Source: an uncultured Eubacteriales bacterium
GTDB lineage: Bacteria; Bacillota; Clostridia; Oscillospirales; Ruminococcaceae
DNA length: 64,000 nt
Assembly (NCBI GenBank): GCA_900319075.1
Contig: ONMZ01000016.1
Span: 1 to 64,000, forward strand
Direction of reading: 5' to 3'
The notes under the pieces are model-generated. The model had not been told where the DNA came from, made no database searches, and saw only the letters and a program-made list of their open reading frames with translations. Below are positions 1 to 6,972 of this stretch, one piece after another; within the stretch, counting starts at the first letter, position 1; every line of letters begins with the position of its first letter. The position numbers and the translations under genes are program-made.

Positions 1-92
1 ACCTGTTCCCATGCCGAACACAGAAGTTAAGCTCATCATCGCTGAAAATACTTGGCTGGTAACGGCCCGGAAACATAGGTCGTCGCCGACAT
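1..92 (+). rRNA. 5S ribosomal RNA, 3' part
   Basis: The first ~92 bases contain the conserved 5S block CCGAACACAGAAGTTAAGC followed by the late 5S stretch ending in AGGTCGTCGCC. The 5' end lies before the window. It implies an rRNA operon just upstream that runs into the tRNA cluster. Confidence 0.9.
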
Positions 93-99
93 TGGATAT

Positions 100-172
100 G
101 CACCATTAGCTCAGATGGTAGAGCAACTGACTCTTAATCAGTGGGTCCTGGGTTCGAGTCCCCGATGGTGCA
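100..172 (+). tRNA. tRNA-Lys (CTT)
   Basis: A complete 73-nt cloverleaf: acceptor GCACCAT pairs with ATGGTGC, the anticodon loop is CTCTTAA (anticodon CTT) and the T arm contains GGTTCGAGTCC. CCA is not encoded. It starts 8 bases after the 5S rRNA and is probably co-transcribed with it. Confidence 0.95.
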
Positions 173-336
173 CTCGGTATTTAACTGCTCGTAAAAATCA
201 TTAAAAATCCTTGTGCTCGCAAGCGCAAAGCTCACACAGGATTTTTAAGATTTTTATCGTCGCATTTAAAAACCTTGCGAGTTTGCTTCGCAAATTCTGA
301 ATGAAACAAGGTTATTGTTTTGTAAAATTAAAGCAA
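173..336 (+). repeat. Hairpin-rich spacer between tRNA-Lys and tRNA-Glu
   Basis: No gene is visible. Two successive structures fill the spacer. Arms at 191-215 and 233-257 are nearly complementary over ~24 bases. A second hairpin has AACCTTG at 271-277 against CAAGGTT at 307-313, with TTTGC/GCAAA nested inside. No U-run follows, so these are not ordinary terminators. They may be tRNA-processing structures or remnants of a repeat. Confidence 0.6.
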
Positions 337-408
337 GGCCCGTTGGTCAAGCGGTTAAGACTCCGGCCTCTCACGCCGGCGACGGGAGTTCGATTCTCCC
401 ACGGGTCA
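337..408 (+). tRNA. tRNA-Glu (CTC)
   Basis: A 72-nt cloverleaf: acceptor GGCCCGT pairs with ACGGGTC, and the anticodon loop CTCTCAC carries anticodon CTC between CCGGC and GCCGG stems. CCA is not encoded. A terminator-like hairpin follows at 442-482. Confidence 0.95.
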
Positions 409-441
409 TTTTTAATCTGCCTTGACCATATTGGGCAGAAC

Positions 442-482
442 GGATACAAGCTATAAATCAATATGGCTTGTATATTTTTTTA
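442..482 (+). terminator. Terminator after tRNA-Glu
   Basis: ATACAAGC (444-451) pairs with GCTTGTAT (466-473) and is followed by a T-rich run. A weak promoter-like pair (TTGACC 422-427, TACAAG 445-450) overlaps it and could start a new transcript for the next tRNAs. Confidence 0.6.
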
Positions 483-486
483 ATAT

Positions 487-560
487 GGACCATTAGCTCA
501 GTTGGTTAGAGCAACCGGCTCATAACCGGTCGGTCCAGGGTTCGAGTCCCCGATGGTCCA
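487..560 (+). tRNA. tRNA-Met-type (CAT)
   Basis: A 74-nt cloverleaf: acceptor GGACCAT pairs with ATGGTCC, and the anticodon loop is CTCATAA (CAT). The paired first acceptor position and overall sequence are not initiator-like. It is elongator Met, or Ile2 if C34 is modified to lysidine; the sequence alone does not settle this. Confidence 0.9.
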
Positions 561-568
561 TTATATTT

Positions 569-644
569 AGGGGTATAGCTCAGCTGGTAGAGCAGCGGTC
601 TCCAAAACCGCGTGCCGAGGGTTCGAAACCTTCTGCCCCTGCCA
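569..644 (+). tRNA. tRNA-Trp (CCA)
   Basis: Cloverleaf with acceptor AGGGGTA pairing with TGCCCCT, and anticodon loop CTCCAAA (CCA). Here the 3' CCA is encoded (642-644), unlike the three preceding tRNAs. Confidence 0.95.
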
Positions 645-646
645 AA

Positions 647-681
647 AACGCCGTAAACGTTGTGTTTGCGGCGCTTTTTTT
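647..681 (+). terminator. Terminator of the tRNA cluster
   Basis: CGCCGTAAAC (649-658) pairs with GTTTGCGGCG (664-673) with one G-T pair, followed by a run of T. Confidence 0.85.
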
Positions 682-782
682 GTTTATAAAATATAGCTGC
701 ATGATCCCTGACTTATAAGGAGCTGTGACACTATGATCTATCCTTTTCTTACCACAGATCAAAAATAATTATTTTCCCCCCC

Positions 783-833
783 TTGACTTTTTAAAAAGTA
801 TGTAGTATAATGCGTATATAGGCAGTATACTGC
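783..833 (+). promoter_or_regulatory. Promoter and operator of the MarR gene
   Basis: TTGACT (783-788) and TATAAT (806-811) are 17 bp apart. The perfect palindrome GCAGTATACTGC lies at 822-833, just after the expected start, and a similar but imperfect copy, GTAGTATAATGC (802-813), overlaps the -10 box. This arrangement suits autorepression by the MarR protein encoded next. Confidence 0.8.
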
Positions 834-850
834 ATAATAAGGAGAAGGGT

Positions 851-1309
851 ATGTACGATTTTGAAAACATGGATCAGCGGCTTATCGCTTATGTAAATAT
901 CTTTATCTGTGCCAACCGCTTGCAGGCGATAATGGATTCGGGATTTGAGGATATAACCGCAAAACAGTGGCTTGCGATAACGATGATAGACGCTTTTCCC
1001 GAACCGCCAACGCTTAAACAGATATCCGATCTTTCGGGTGTAACGCACCAGAGTATGCGCCAGATAGTTGACAGGCTCATCGCTAAGGGCTTTCTTAAAG
1101 TCGTTCCCGACAAAAAGGACAAAAGGGCGATCCGCCTTGTTAAGACCGAGGCTGCCGAGCATCTTCGTACTAAAAAGGACGGGCAGGATCAGCGGTTTGT
1201 GTTCAGGCTTTTTGAGTGCCTGACTGAGGAGGAGACCGATGTCTATTGCTCTGCTCTTGCAAAGCTGTGCGACAGACTCAGTGAACTCAAAGAAGAGAAC
1301 GAGGGGTAA
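851..1309 (+). CDS. MarR-family transcriptional regulator
   Basis: A 152-residue winged-helix regulator of typical MarR length. The helix-turn-helix lies around residues 55-80 (LKQISDLSGVTHQSMRQIVDRL) in the part just after residue 54, followed by the wing with DKKDKRAI, which is characteristic of the family. The start ATG is 1-2 bases after a strong AAGGAGAAGGG site. Its promoter contains two palindromic sites, so autoregulation is likely (inference). The flavodoxin gene begins 16 bp downstream in the same operon, suggesting that redox stress or small phenolic compounds are the signal; the ligand cannot be read from sequence. Confidence 0.9.
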   Translation: MYDFENMDQRLIAYVNIFICANRLQAIMDSGFEDITAKQWLAITMIDAFPEPPTLKQISDLSGVTHQSMRQIVDRLIAKGFLKVVPDKKDKRAIRLVKTEAAEHLRTKKDGQDQRFVFRLFECLTEEETDVYCSALAKLCDRLSELKEENEG

Positions 1310-1325
1310 AAAAAGGGGAGAGTGC

Positions 1326-1841
1326 ATGAAAACAATAGTTGCATACAAGTCAAAATCGGGCTACACAAAGAGATATGCCCAGTGGATAGCCCGGGAGCTT
1401 GGGTGTGATATAAAGGAAAATCCTGAGCTTTCGAATATTATTGGATATGATACTATTATCTATGGCGGCGGTATGTATGCAGGCGGATTTAACGGAGTAA
1501 AGCTTATCACTAAAAACCTTGACAAGCTGTCGGGGAAAAAGATCGCACTTTTTGCGGTAGGTTCAAATCCTGGCAGAGAAAAGGAAATGAAGGTCTTTTG
1601 GGACAGGGTGCTGACAGCCCAGCAGCAGAAAACTATCGGATATTTCTATCTGCGAGGCGGATTTGATTTTGACAAGCTGAATGCAAAGGATAAGGTGCTT
1701 ATGAAAATGCTGAAAGTCAGGCTGCAAAGAATAAAGGAGCGCACAGAGGATGAACAGGGAATGCTTGATGCATACGATACACCTGTTGATTTTTCAGACA
1801 AGAAGAATATAAGACCGCTGATAGAATTTATAGAAAAATAA
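1326..1841 (+). CDS. Flavodoxin-domain protein
   Basis: A 171-residue protein with an N-terminal flavodoxin fold: the FMN phosphate loop is seen as YKSKSGYTKRYA (residues 6-17), followed by a YGGGMYAGG segment. It resembles the HemG/flavodoxin_5 group found in anaerobes, which transfers electrons or reduces quinone-like substrates with FMN. The ATG at 1326 is chosen because GGGGAG lies 7 bases upstream; an in-frame upstream start at 1239 would run back into the MarR gene. It is cytoplasmic, with no signal peptide. Co-transcription with the MarR gene suggests induction by the MarR ligand. The exact substrate is unknown. Confidence 0.8.
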   Translation: MKTIVAYKSKSGYTKRYAQWIARELGCDIKENPELSNIIGYDTIIYGGGMYAGGFNGVKLITKNLDKLSGKKIALFAVGSNPGREKEMKVFWDRVLTAQQQKTIGYFYLRGGFDFDKLNAKDKVLMKMLKVRLQRIKERTEDEQGMLDAYDTPVDFSDKKNIRPLIEFIEK

Positions 1842-1856
1842 ACAGTAATAAAGCTT

Positions 1857-1892
1857 AAAAGCGCCTGTACTTTTCCGGTACAGGCGCTTTGC
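1857..1892 (+). terminator. Terminator after the flavodoxin gene
   Basis: A GCGCCTGTAC / GTACAGGCGC stem with A-rich left and T-rich right flanks. It can also serve luxS from the other strand. Confidence 0.85.
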
Positions 1893-1967
1893 TGTTTAAA
1901 TATGGGTATTGCAGACTCTTTTCCGCTGTGAACCTTACAGATTTTGCGGCTTGTTACAAAACAGATC

Positions 1968-2492
1968 TCAGGAATCAAAGAACTCTCTTCCGTCGTCTGT
2001 TATAAGCCGCTCTGATCTGGGATACTCAAAGATCATGGGGTTTTGTGCGTTTTCTTGCAGATATTTTACAAATCTGGCTGCATACCATTTAGCCATTTCA
2101 AGGTTGTGGAGCAGGTAATTGCCGCAGTTTACAGGCGACACTCCGGGGACCTCTGTGTAATTATCAACAGATTTAAAGGCGCTGAGTATCAGATCGTATA
2201 TTTCCTTTGGCCGGCGATCTCCTTTCAGGATAAGATAAAATCCTGTGAGGCAGCCCATTGGCCCCCAGTAGATGAGCTGGTCCTTCCAGTTTGGATGGTT
2301 TCTCATGTATGTGGCGATAATATGCTCCAGCGAGTGCATTGCAGCGACCTCAACGCAAGGTTCGGTATTTGGTTTTGTTACCCTTATATCATAGGTGGTG
2401 ACGATCTGATCTCCAAGGGTATCTACTCTGCTGGTAAAGATCCCGGGTACGATCCTGGTGTGGTCAACACAAAAGCTGGGTATTAGTTCCAT
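1968..2492 (-). CDS. luxS: S-ribosylhomocysteine lyase LuxS
   Basis: A 174-residue enzyme that splits S-ribosylhomocysteine into homocysteine and DPD, the precursor of autoinducer-2, in the activated methyl cycle. The metal site HSLEH is at residues 53-57, the third ligand Cys123 is in NCGN, and the catalytic Cys81 is in MGCLTGFY. All known active-site residues are present and the length is near the family norm. A good AAGGAG site precedes the ATG. It has its own promoter and an untranslated leader of about 80 nt. A cysteine desulfurase gene is transcribed divergently, which links two sulfur-metabolism functions. Confidence 0.97.
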   Translation of the reverse strand: MELIPSFCVDHTRIVPGIFTSRVDTLGDQIVTTYDIRVTKPNTEPCVEVAAMHSLEHIIATYMRNHPNWKDQLIYWGPMGCLTGFYLILKGDRRPKEIYDLILSAFKSVDNYTEVPGVSPVNCGNYLLHNLEMAKWYAARFVKYLQENAQNPMIFEYPRSERLITDDGREFFDS

Positions 2493-2577
2493 AGTGTTTT
2501 TCTCCTTTCAGATCACAAAATATTACAGGCGCTTGAAAACGCCGGGTTTAGCATAAATATTACGCCTCACTTTTTAG

Positions 2578-2606
2578 ATTATAACCTATTGTTACCCTTA
2601 TGTCAA
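2578..2606 (-). promoter_or_regulatory. luxS promoter
   Basis: On the minus strand TTGACA (2606-2601) and TATAAT (2583-2578) are separated by 17 bp: a perfect consensus. Confidence 0.85.
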
Positions 2607-2638
2607 ATAATTCAGCTTTGGAGGTGCATTATTTGCTC

Positions 2639-2682
2639 TTGACAAATTTCCAAAGAGGTGTTACAATGCCTACAAAGTAGGT
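2639..2682 (+). promoter_or_regulatory. Cysteine desulfurase promoter with a start-site hairpin
   Basis: TTGACA (2639-2644) and TACAAT (2662-2667) are 17 bp apart. CCTAC-AAA-GTAGG straddles the expected transcription start (about 2669-2681) and could be an operator or a leader hairpin. Confidence 0.75.
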
Positions 2683-2710
2683 AGGATAATAAAAGAAAAG
2701 GGGAAACAAG

Positions 2711-3895
2711 ATGATATATACCGACAATGCAGCAACTACACAGCTAAGTCCCACTGTGGCGCAGACTGTTGCAGAATGTATGAACAAGGTATACGGCAAC
2801 CCGTCAAGCTTGCACAGTATGGGCAAAGAGGCGGCAAAGGTGCTTTTTGAAGCAAGGCAGACCATAGCCCGGTGCATAAACTGTCAGCCCCGGGAGATAT
2901 ACTTTACCTCGGGAGGGAGCGAGTCGGACAATCAGGCCATACGTTCAGCTGCACACGCCGGAAAAAAGAACAATAAGCTGCACATAATCTCAACGGCTAT
3001 TGAGCATCACGCTGTATTGCACACTCTGGACAGGCTTAAAACCGAGGGCTTTGAGATCCAGCTGCTGGACGTTGACCAAAGGGGATGGGTCAGCCCCCGG
3101 CAGATCGCCGATGCAATAAGAAAGGACACCTGTCTTGTCACGGTCATGTATGCAAACAACGAGATAGGGACGATACTTCCCATAAAAGAGATCGGGGAGA
3201 TATGCCGCAAAAATGGAGTAGTTTTCCACACAGATGCTGTTCAGGCGGTGGGACATATCCCGGTGGATGTACAAAAGGATAATATTGATCTTTTGTCCCT
3301 GTCGGGGCATAAATTTCACGGACCAAAGGGTGTTGGGGTGCTTTTTGCACGCAAAGGGACAGCTCTTGAAAATCTTATCGACGGAGGTGCACAGGAACGT
3401 GGGAAACGTGCCGGCACGGAAAATGTTCCTGCGCTGGCAGGTATGGCTCAGGCATTAAAGGAAGCCTGCGATGAGATGCAGCAGGTTTCCCGGCAGGAGA
3501 TATTGCTCCGTGACAGGATCGTCCGTGGGCTTTCACAAATACCTCACAGCTGTTTGAACGGCGACAGAGAAAACCGCTTACCCGGAAACATAAGCTTCTG
3601 TTTTGAGGGTATCCAAGGCGAGAGCCTGCTTTTAAAGCTGGATGAGAAGGGCATATGTGCCTCGTCCGGATCTGCCTGTACCTCAGGTGCGCTTGATCCG
3701 AGCCATGTGCTGCTTGCCATCGGGCGCAGCCGGGAAATAGCCCACGGCTCTCTCAGGCTTTCGCTGAGCAGATATAATACAATGGAAGAAGCAAAGTACA
3801 TAATAAAGACGGTGTCTCAGGCAGTTGATTACCTTCGCAGCTTCTCGCCCCTGTGGAAGGACAAGCTGAGTGGTAAAAAGCCATTTGTCCTATGA
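2711..3895 (+). CDS. nifS: Cysteine desulfurase (NifS/IscS family)
   Basis: A 394-residue PLP enzyme that takes sulfur from cysteine for Fe-S clusters, thiolated tRNA or cofactors. The N-terminal MIYTDNAATT is typical. His100 (or 99) stacks on PLP, Lys201 in SGHKFHGPKG binds PLP, and the catalytic Cys323 sits in SSGSACTSGALDPSHVL, the loop pattern of the group I IscS/NifS type. The start follows AAAGGGGAAACAAG. No IscU, ThiI or MnmA gene is adjacent, so the sulfur acceptor cannot be inferred from context. A 26-codon ORF overlaps the stop codon (see findings). Confidence 0.95.
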   Translation: MIYTDNAATTQLSPTVAQTVAECMNKVYGNPSSLHSMGKEAAKVLFEARQTIARCINCQPREIYFTSGGSESDNQAIRSAAHAGKKNNKLHIISTAIEHHAVLHTLDRLKTEGFEIQLLDVDQRGWVSPRQIADAIRKDTCLVTVMYANNEIGTILPIKEIGEICRKNGVVFHTDAVQAVGHIPVDVQKDNIDLLSLSGHKFHGPKGVGVLFARKGTALENLIDGGAQERGKRAGTENVPALAGMAQALKEACDEMQQVSRQEILLRDRIVRGLSQIPHSCLNGDRENRLPGNISFCFEGIQGESLLLKLDEKGICASSGSACTSGALDPSHVLLAIGRSREIAHGSLRLSLSRYNTMEEAKYIIKTVSQAVDYLRSFSPLWKDKLSGKKPFVL

Positions 3896-3988
3896 TCCGT
3901 GGGGAAGTGATCGCAGCCGAAGAACAGCAAGCATTTTTGCATCTGCTCTCACGAAAAGGGCTGAACAGATAAAAGATAAAACGGCATA

Positions 3989-4041
3989 AAAAGACCTGCT
4001 CTGCCGGGTGCTTTACGCACAAAGCAAAACAGGTCAGATTT
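3989..4041. terminator. Probable bidirectional terminator
   Basis: GACCTG (3993-3998) pairs with CAGGTC (4030-4035), with GCTTT/AAAGC nested inside, between the convergent cysteine desulfurase and YbjQ genes. The stretch 3896-3988 holds no recognised gene. Confidence 0.6.
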
Positions 4042-4056
4042 TCTGAAAAAACACTC

Positions 4057-4368
4057 TTACTTGAATTTTACAGCTGTGCCGTAAGCCATGACCTCGGCTG
4101 CACTTGCCATAACAGCTGATGTACTGTATCGTACGCAAACGATAGCATCTGCACCCATCTGTAAAGCGCTTTCCGCCATTCTGCTGGTGGCGATATCACG
4201 AGCTTCGTCCATCATTTCAACATAAGCCTTTACCTCGCCGCCTACCAGATTTCTGATACCTGCGCCAATATCCTTACCAATGTGCTTGGACTGGATGGTG
4301 GAGCCTTTGGCTAAGCCGAGTATCTCGTATTCTTTTCCGGGGATGTTTTCTGTTGTGGTTATAAGCAT
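4057..4368 (-). CDS. YbjQ/UPF0145 family protein
   Basis: A 103-residue protein of the YbjQ (UPF0145) family, which forms small pentameric assemblies; some members are labelled heavy-metal-binding but no reaction is established. Family hallmarks seen here are ITTTENIPG at the start, the GLAKG segment, VGGEVKAY and the C-terminal GADAIVCVRYSTSAV. The length matches the family. A strong AAGGGAGGAATAATA site precedes the ATG. It stands alone between a cysteine desulfurase and an uncharacterised gene, so context does not define its role. Confidence 0.88.
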   Translation of the reverse strand: MLITTTENIPGKEYEILGLAKGSTIQSKHIGKDIGAGIRNLVGGEVKAYVEMMDEARDIATSRMAESALQMGADAIVCVRYSTSAVMASAAEVMAYGTAVKFK

Positions 4369-4435
4369 TATTATTCCTCCCTTATTTATGATCCGTTCAC
4401 TGAATACAGCCTTCAGTGTTTTGCCCTGATTTAAA

Positions 4436-4470
4436 AGGTACCCTCCCTTCGTCAGGAAGAGAGGGTATAG
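4436..4470 (-). terminator. Terminator
   Basis: TACCCTC/GAGGGTA-type stem (arms near 4438-4445 and 4462-4469) downstream of the minus-strand gene at 4474. Confidence 0.7.
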
Positions 4471-4473
4471 TTT

Positions 4474-5805
4474 TTACTTCAAGAATGCCTCGTACTCGGA
4501 GTTATCCTTCATTATCTCATTTATTGCGTTCTCGATATCCTGTACAGCCGCTCTGTTCTTAACGGTATTGTCAAGAAGCTTTGTTTCGTTGATCTGATGC
4601 TCGGAAAGCCTTGAACGAAGATCTGTAAGCTTGGCATTGATCTCTGAAAGCTGTATGTTGAGCTGAGAGATCTGGGTCTCACAGTCATCGATAGATGCCT
4701 TTGTTGTTGCAAGTTCAGCCTCTGCACTTGCAAGCTCTTTAGCTGTGCTTTCCTTTTCCTTTTTAAGAGCTTCTAGCTTAGTGTTGTTTTCATCTATCTG
4801 CTGTTTAGCAAACATTTTCATCTTTTCACTTGCGGTCATTTCTGCGTCACTCTCTTTCAATTCAAACGAAATATTCTCATCATTGCTGTCGAGTGCATCC
4901 ATATCAAATGAAATATCATCTGTGGCTATGGCATCGATAGCATCGGTAGATGGTTTAACAGGAGGCTCGGCAAACACAAGATTATCCGTAGAGATAGACG
5001 GCATCTCCTCAAGCCCGTCATCGTCCTCAAACTTTATGTTCGGCACATATTCCTGCTCGGCCTCATTGGGATTGTATGGAACTGCATAAGGATCCAGCGG
5101 TGCATTGGGATCATATGGATTGGTGGGGTCATAAGGCACTGCGTAAGGATCCAGCGGTGCATTGGGATCGTACGGATTGGTGGGGTCGTAAGGTACTGCG
5201 TAAGGATCCAAAGGTGCATTCGGTGCATATGGATCGTATCCGCCGGTCTGCTGAGGCTGTGACTGGACAGGCTCGCTTTCATGCTTTTTCTTTTCCGGCA
5301 TGAATGGGTTGAATACCTCTTCTTCCTCGGGAGCCTGCTTGGAGGCTGTATCTGCAGGAGAGGCCTTTGCAAGATCTGTCTGCTGATCCAGCACCTGTTT
5401 TACGGCCTTGACGTCGGATACAGAACAGTTGAAAAACTCAGCGATCCTCTTATCCGAATCGCCTCTGCGGATCATCTTGGCAATAGATTCGGTGTGCTTG
5501 TCGATAAATCCGTTTTCATCATAGTTCAGGTTAAGGTTTACAGTTGAAGGAGCTGAAGTTTCTTCCTTTTTCTTTCTGCCTTTGAACGGATTTGATATTC
5601 TTCCGATAACACCCTTTTCCTGTGACGGATCCTCGGTAGGAGCGGGCGGCTGATGATAATTCTCATAATCGGGCATATACTTTTCAAGTACTCCCCTTGC
5701 GCCTACCTTGCTCATCTGCATGATATTTGCTATGCGATCCAGATCGTAGCCTTCTTTATAAAGTCTGACAACCTGTTCAGGAATTGTTTCTTGCTTTTTT
5801 GCCAT
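4474..5805 (-). CDS. Uncharacterised protein: two HTH-like segments, tandem repeat, coiled coil
   Basis: A 443-residue cytoplasmic protein that I do not recognise. Two short helix-turn-helix-like stretches are visible: residues about 8-45 (VVRLYKEGYDLDRIANIMQM) and about 103-140 (KMIRRGDSDKRIAEFFNC). Between them lies a basic, proline-rich linker. A tandem 19-residue repeat (YDPNAPLDPYAVPYDPTNP, about three copies) covers roughly residues 190-245, then an acidic segment, and residues about 325-440 are a strong coiled coil (KLEALKKEKESTAKEL...). There is no signal peptide or membrane segment. It could be a DNA-associated structural or scaffolding protein (inference). The promoter is strong; the ribosome site AAAGG is weak and far from the ATG. 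Confidence 0.7.
   Translation of the reverse strand: MAKKQETIPEQVVRLYKEGYDLDRIANIMQMSKVGARGVLEKYMPDYENYHQPPAPTEDPSQEKGVIGRISNPFKGRKKKEETSAPSTVNLNLNYDENGFIDKHTESIAKMIRRGDSDKRIAEFFNCSVSDVKAVKQVLDQQTDLAKASPADTASKQAPEEEEVFNPFMPEKKKHESEPVQSQPQQTGGYDPYAPNAPLDPYAVPYDPTNPYDPNAPLDPYAVPYDPTNPYDPNAPLDPYAVPYNPNEAEQEYVPNIKFEDDDGLEEMPSISTDNLVFAEPPVKPSTDAIDAIATDDISFDMDALDSNDENISFELKESDAEMTASEKMKMFAKQQIDENNTKLEALKKEKESTAKELASAEAELATTKASIDDCETQISQLNIQLSEINAKLTDLRSRLSEHQINETKLLDNTVKNRAAVQDIENAINEIMKDNSEYEAFLK
5070..5240 (-). repeat. 57-bp tandem repeat within the coding sequence
   Basis: The motif AAGGATCCA recurs near 5087, 5144 and 5201, exactly 57 bp apart, encoding the 19-residue YDPNAPLDPYAV-type repeat. 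The high identity between units suggests recent expansion. Confidence 0.9.
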
Positions 5806-5853
5806 AGGAGACTCATACCTTTCGTATATATTAGATAAAATTTACTAAGGAAT

Positions 5854-5882
5854 ATTATACAATATTTTTATTAGTATGTCAA
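5854..5882 (-). promoter_or_regulatory. Promoter of the repeat/coiled-coil gene
   Basis: Minus strand TTGACA (5882-5877) and TATAAT (5859-5854), 17-bp spacing. The remainder of the 5806-6157 intergenic stretch shows no other gene; no clear promoter for the amidase is visible. Confidence 0.8.
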
Positions 5883-6157
5883 CAAAAAAACCACAGGAAG
5901 GAAACAAACCGATAACAAATTTGACTTTGATTTTTTGTGAGGACTGCACAAATAAATGAAAAAGCTGTCTGAAAGGCTTTAAAAAGGGAAAACAAGGGCG
6001 ATCGGGCATGGTGGGTGAATTATTTGAAGGGCATTGGAATACAATAAAAAAGAGGGAGGGGGAAAAGGATTTGTCACTATACAATCGCCGCAGAGGCACC
6101 GTATGCTGCAGGGGCATAGACCGCTGGGGCACATGGGGAATGAAGGAGAGATATAAC

Positions 6158-6883
6158 ATGATGAGAAGGGTACAAAGCGGAGCCTGCCTTTTGATGGTGG
6201 GCATATTTGCAATTATATGGATCTTTTCCGGGAAAGGCTCAACGGGTATTCCTGCCGCAGGGGCAGTAGGAGCAGACAGCAAAAGAAAGGTAGTAGTTCT
6301 CGATCCCGGTCACGGAGGCATTGACGGGGGCTGCGTATCGGTGAACGGTGTTGCGGAAAAGGGGATAAACCTTGCCATCGTTCAGTCCCTGCGTGACTGT
6401 TTTGAAATTGCGGGATTTGAGGTGATCTGCACCCGTGAAGACGACAGGTCTATCCATGACAGCGGTGTTGAGGGTATTGGAAAACAGAAGCTTTCAGACA
6501 TGAAAAACCGTCTGGAAATAATGAACCGCTATGACAATGCCCTTGTTCTTTCGGTGCATCAGAATCAGTTTACCGATCCCGGATACAGCGGAGCGCAGAT
6601 GTTCTTCCCCAAGGACAGCGCCGAGGGACAAAGACTTGCAGAGTGTATGAGATCACAGTTCAAAGAGCTTTTGCAGCCTAAGAATATGCGTGAAACAAAG
6701 CCTGTGGGCAAGGAGATGTATCTTATGCACAACGCAAAGAACACAGCTGTAATGGTCGAATGCGGATTTTTGTCAAACCCACAGGAGGCAAAGCTGCTTG
6801 AAAGTCCGGACTATCAGAAAAAGGTTGCGTTCACCATATTTACCGGAGCCAAGGAGTATCTGCTGACCATGCCCAGGGAATAA
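6158..6883 (+). CDS. N-acetylmuramoyl-L-alanine amidase (Amidase_3, CwlD-like)
   Basis: A 241-residue zinc amidase that cleaves the bond between N-acetylmuramate and the stem peptide. An N-terminal membrane anchor or signal (residues 5-24) is followed by one catalytic domain. Zinc ligands and catalytic residues are visible: His52 (DPGHGG), Glu67, His134 (LSVHQN) and Glu201 (VECGFLSN). Single-domain architecture and length match CwlD, which with PdaA makes muramic lactam in spore cortex; spoVAD/spoVAE elsewhere in the window make that plausible but not proven. The start at 6158 is chosen for AAGGAG at 6143-6148; the frame stays open 50 codons further upstream without a good ribosome site. Confidence 0.88.
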   Translation: MMRRVQSGACLLMVGIFAIIWIFSGKGSTGIPAAGAVGADSKRKVVVLDPGHGGIDGGCVSVNGVAEKGINLAIVQSLRDCFEIAGFEVICTREDDRSIHDSGVEGIGKQKLSDMKNRLEIMNRYDNALVLSVHQNQFTDPGYSGAQMFFPKDSAEGQRLAECMRSQFKELLQPKNMRETKPVGKEMYLMHNAKNTAVMVECGFLSNPQEAKLLESPDYQKKVAFTIFTGAKEYLLTMPRE

Positions 6884-6906
6884 CTTACATTGTTTTCTCC
6901 CAAAGC

Positions 6907-6935
6907 TTGATTTTTTGAAATTACGGTGCTATAAT
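6907..6935 (+). promoter_or_regulatory. Lipoprotein gene promoter
   Basis: TTGATT (6907-6912) and TATAAT (6930-6935), 17-bp spacing. Confidence 0.8.
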
Positions 6936-6972
6936 GTAATGGAAGGAAAACCTACTGACTTGGGAGGAAAAT

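Noticed and set aside
791..1348. A 185-codon minus-strand ORF
   Set aside because: Antisense to the MarR gene, whose promoter, operator and ribosome site are evident.
2493..2577. Possible SAM-type riboswitch in the luxS leader
   Set aside because: The 80-nt leader lacks the S-box core and a terminator; only a small GGCG/CGCC hairpin is visible.
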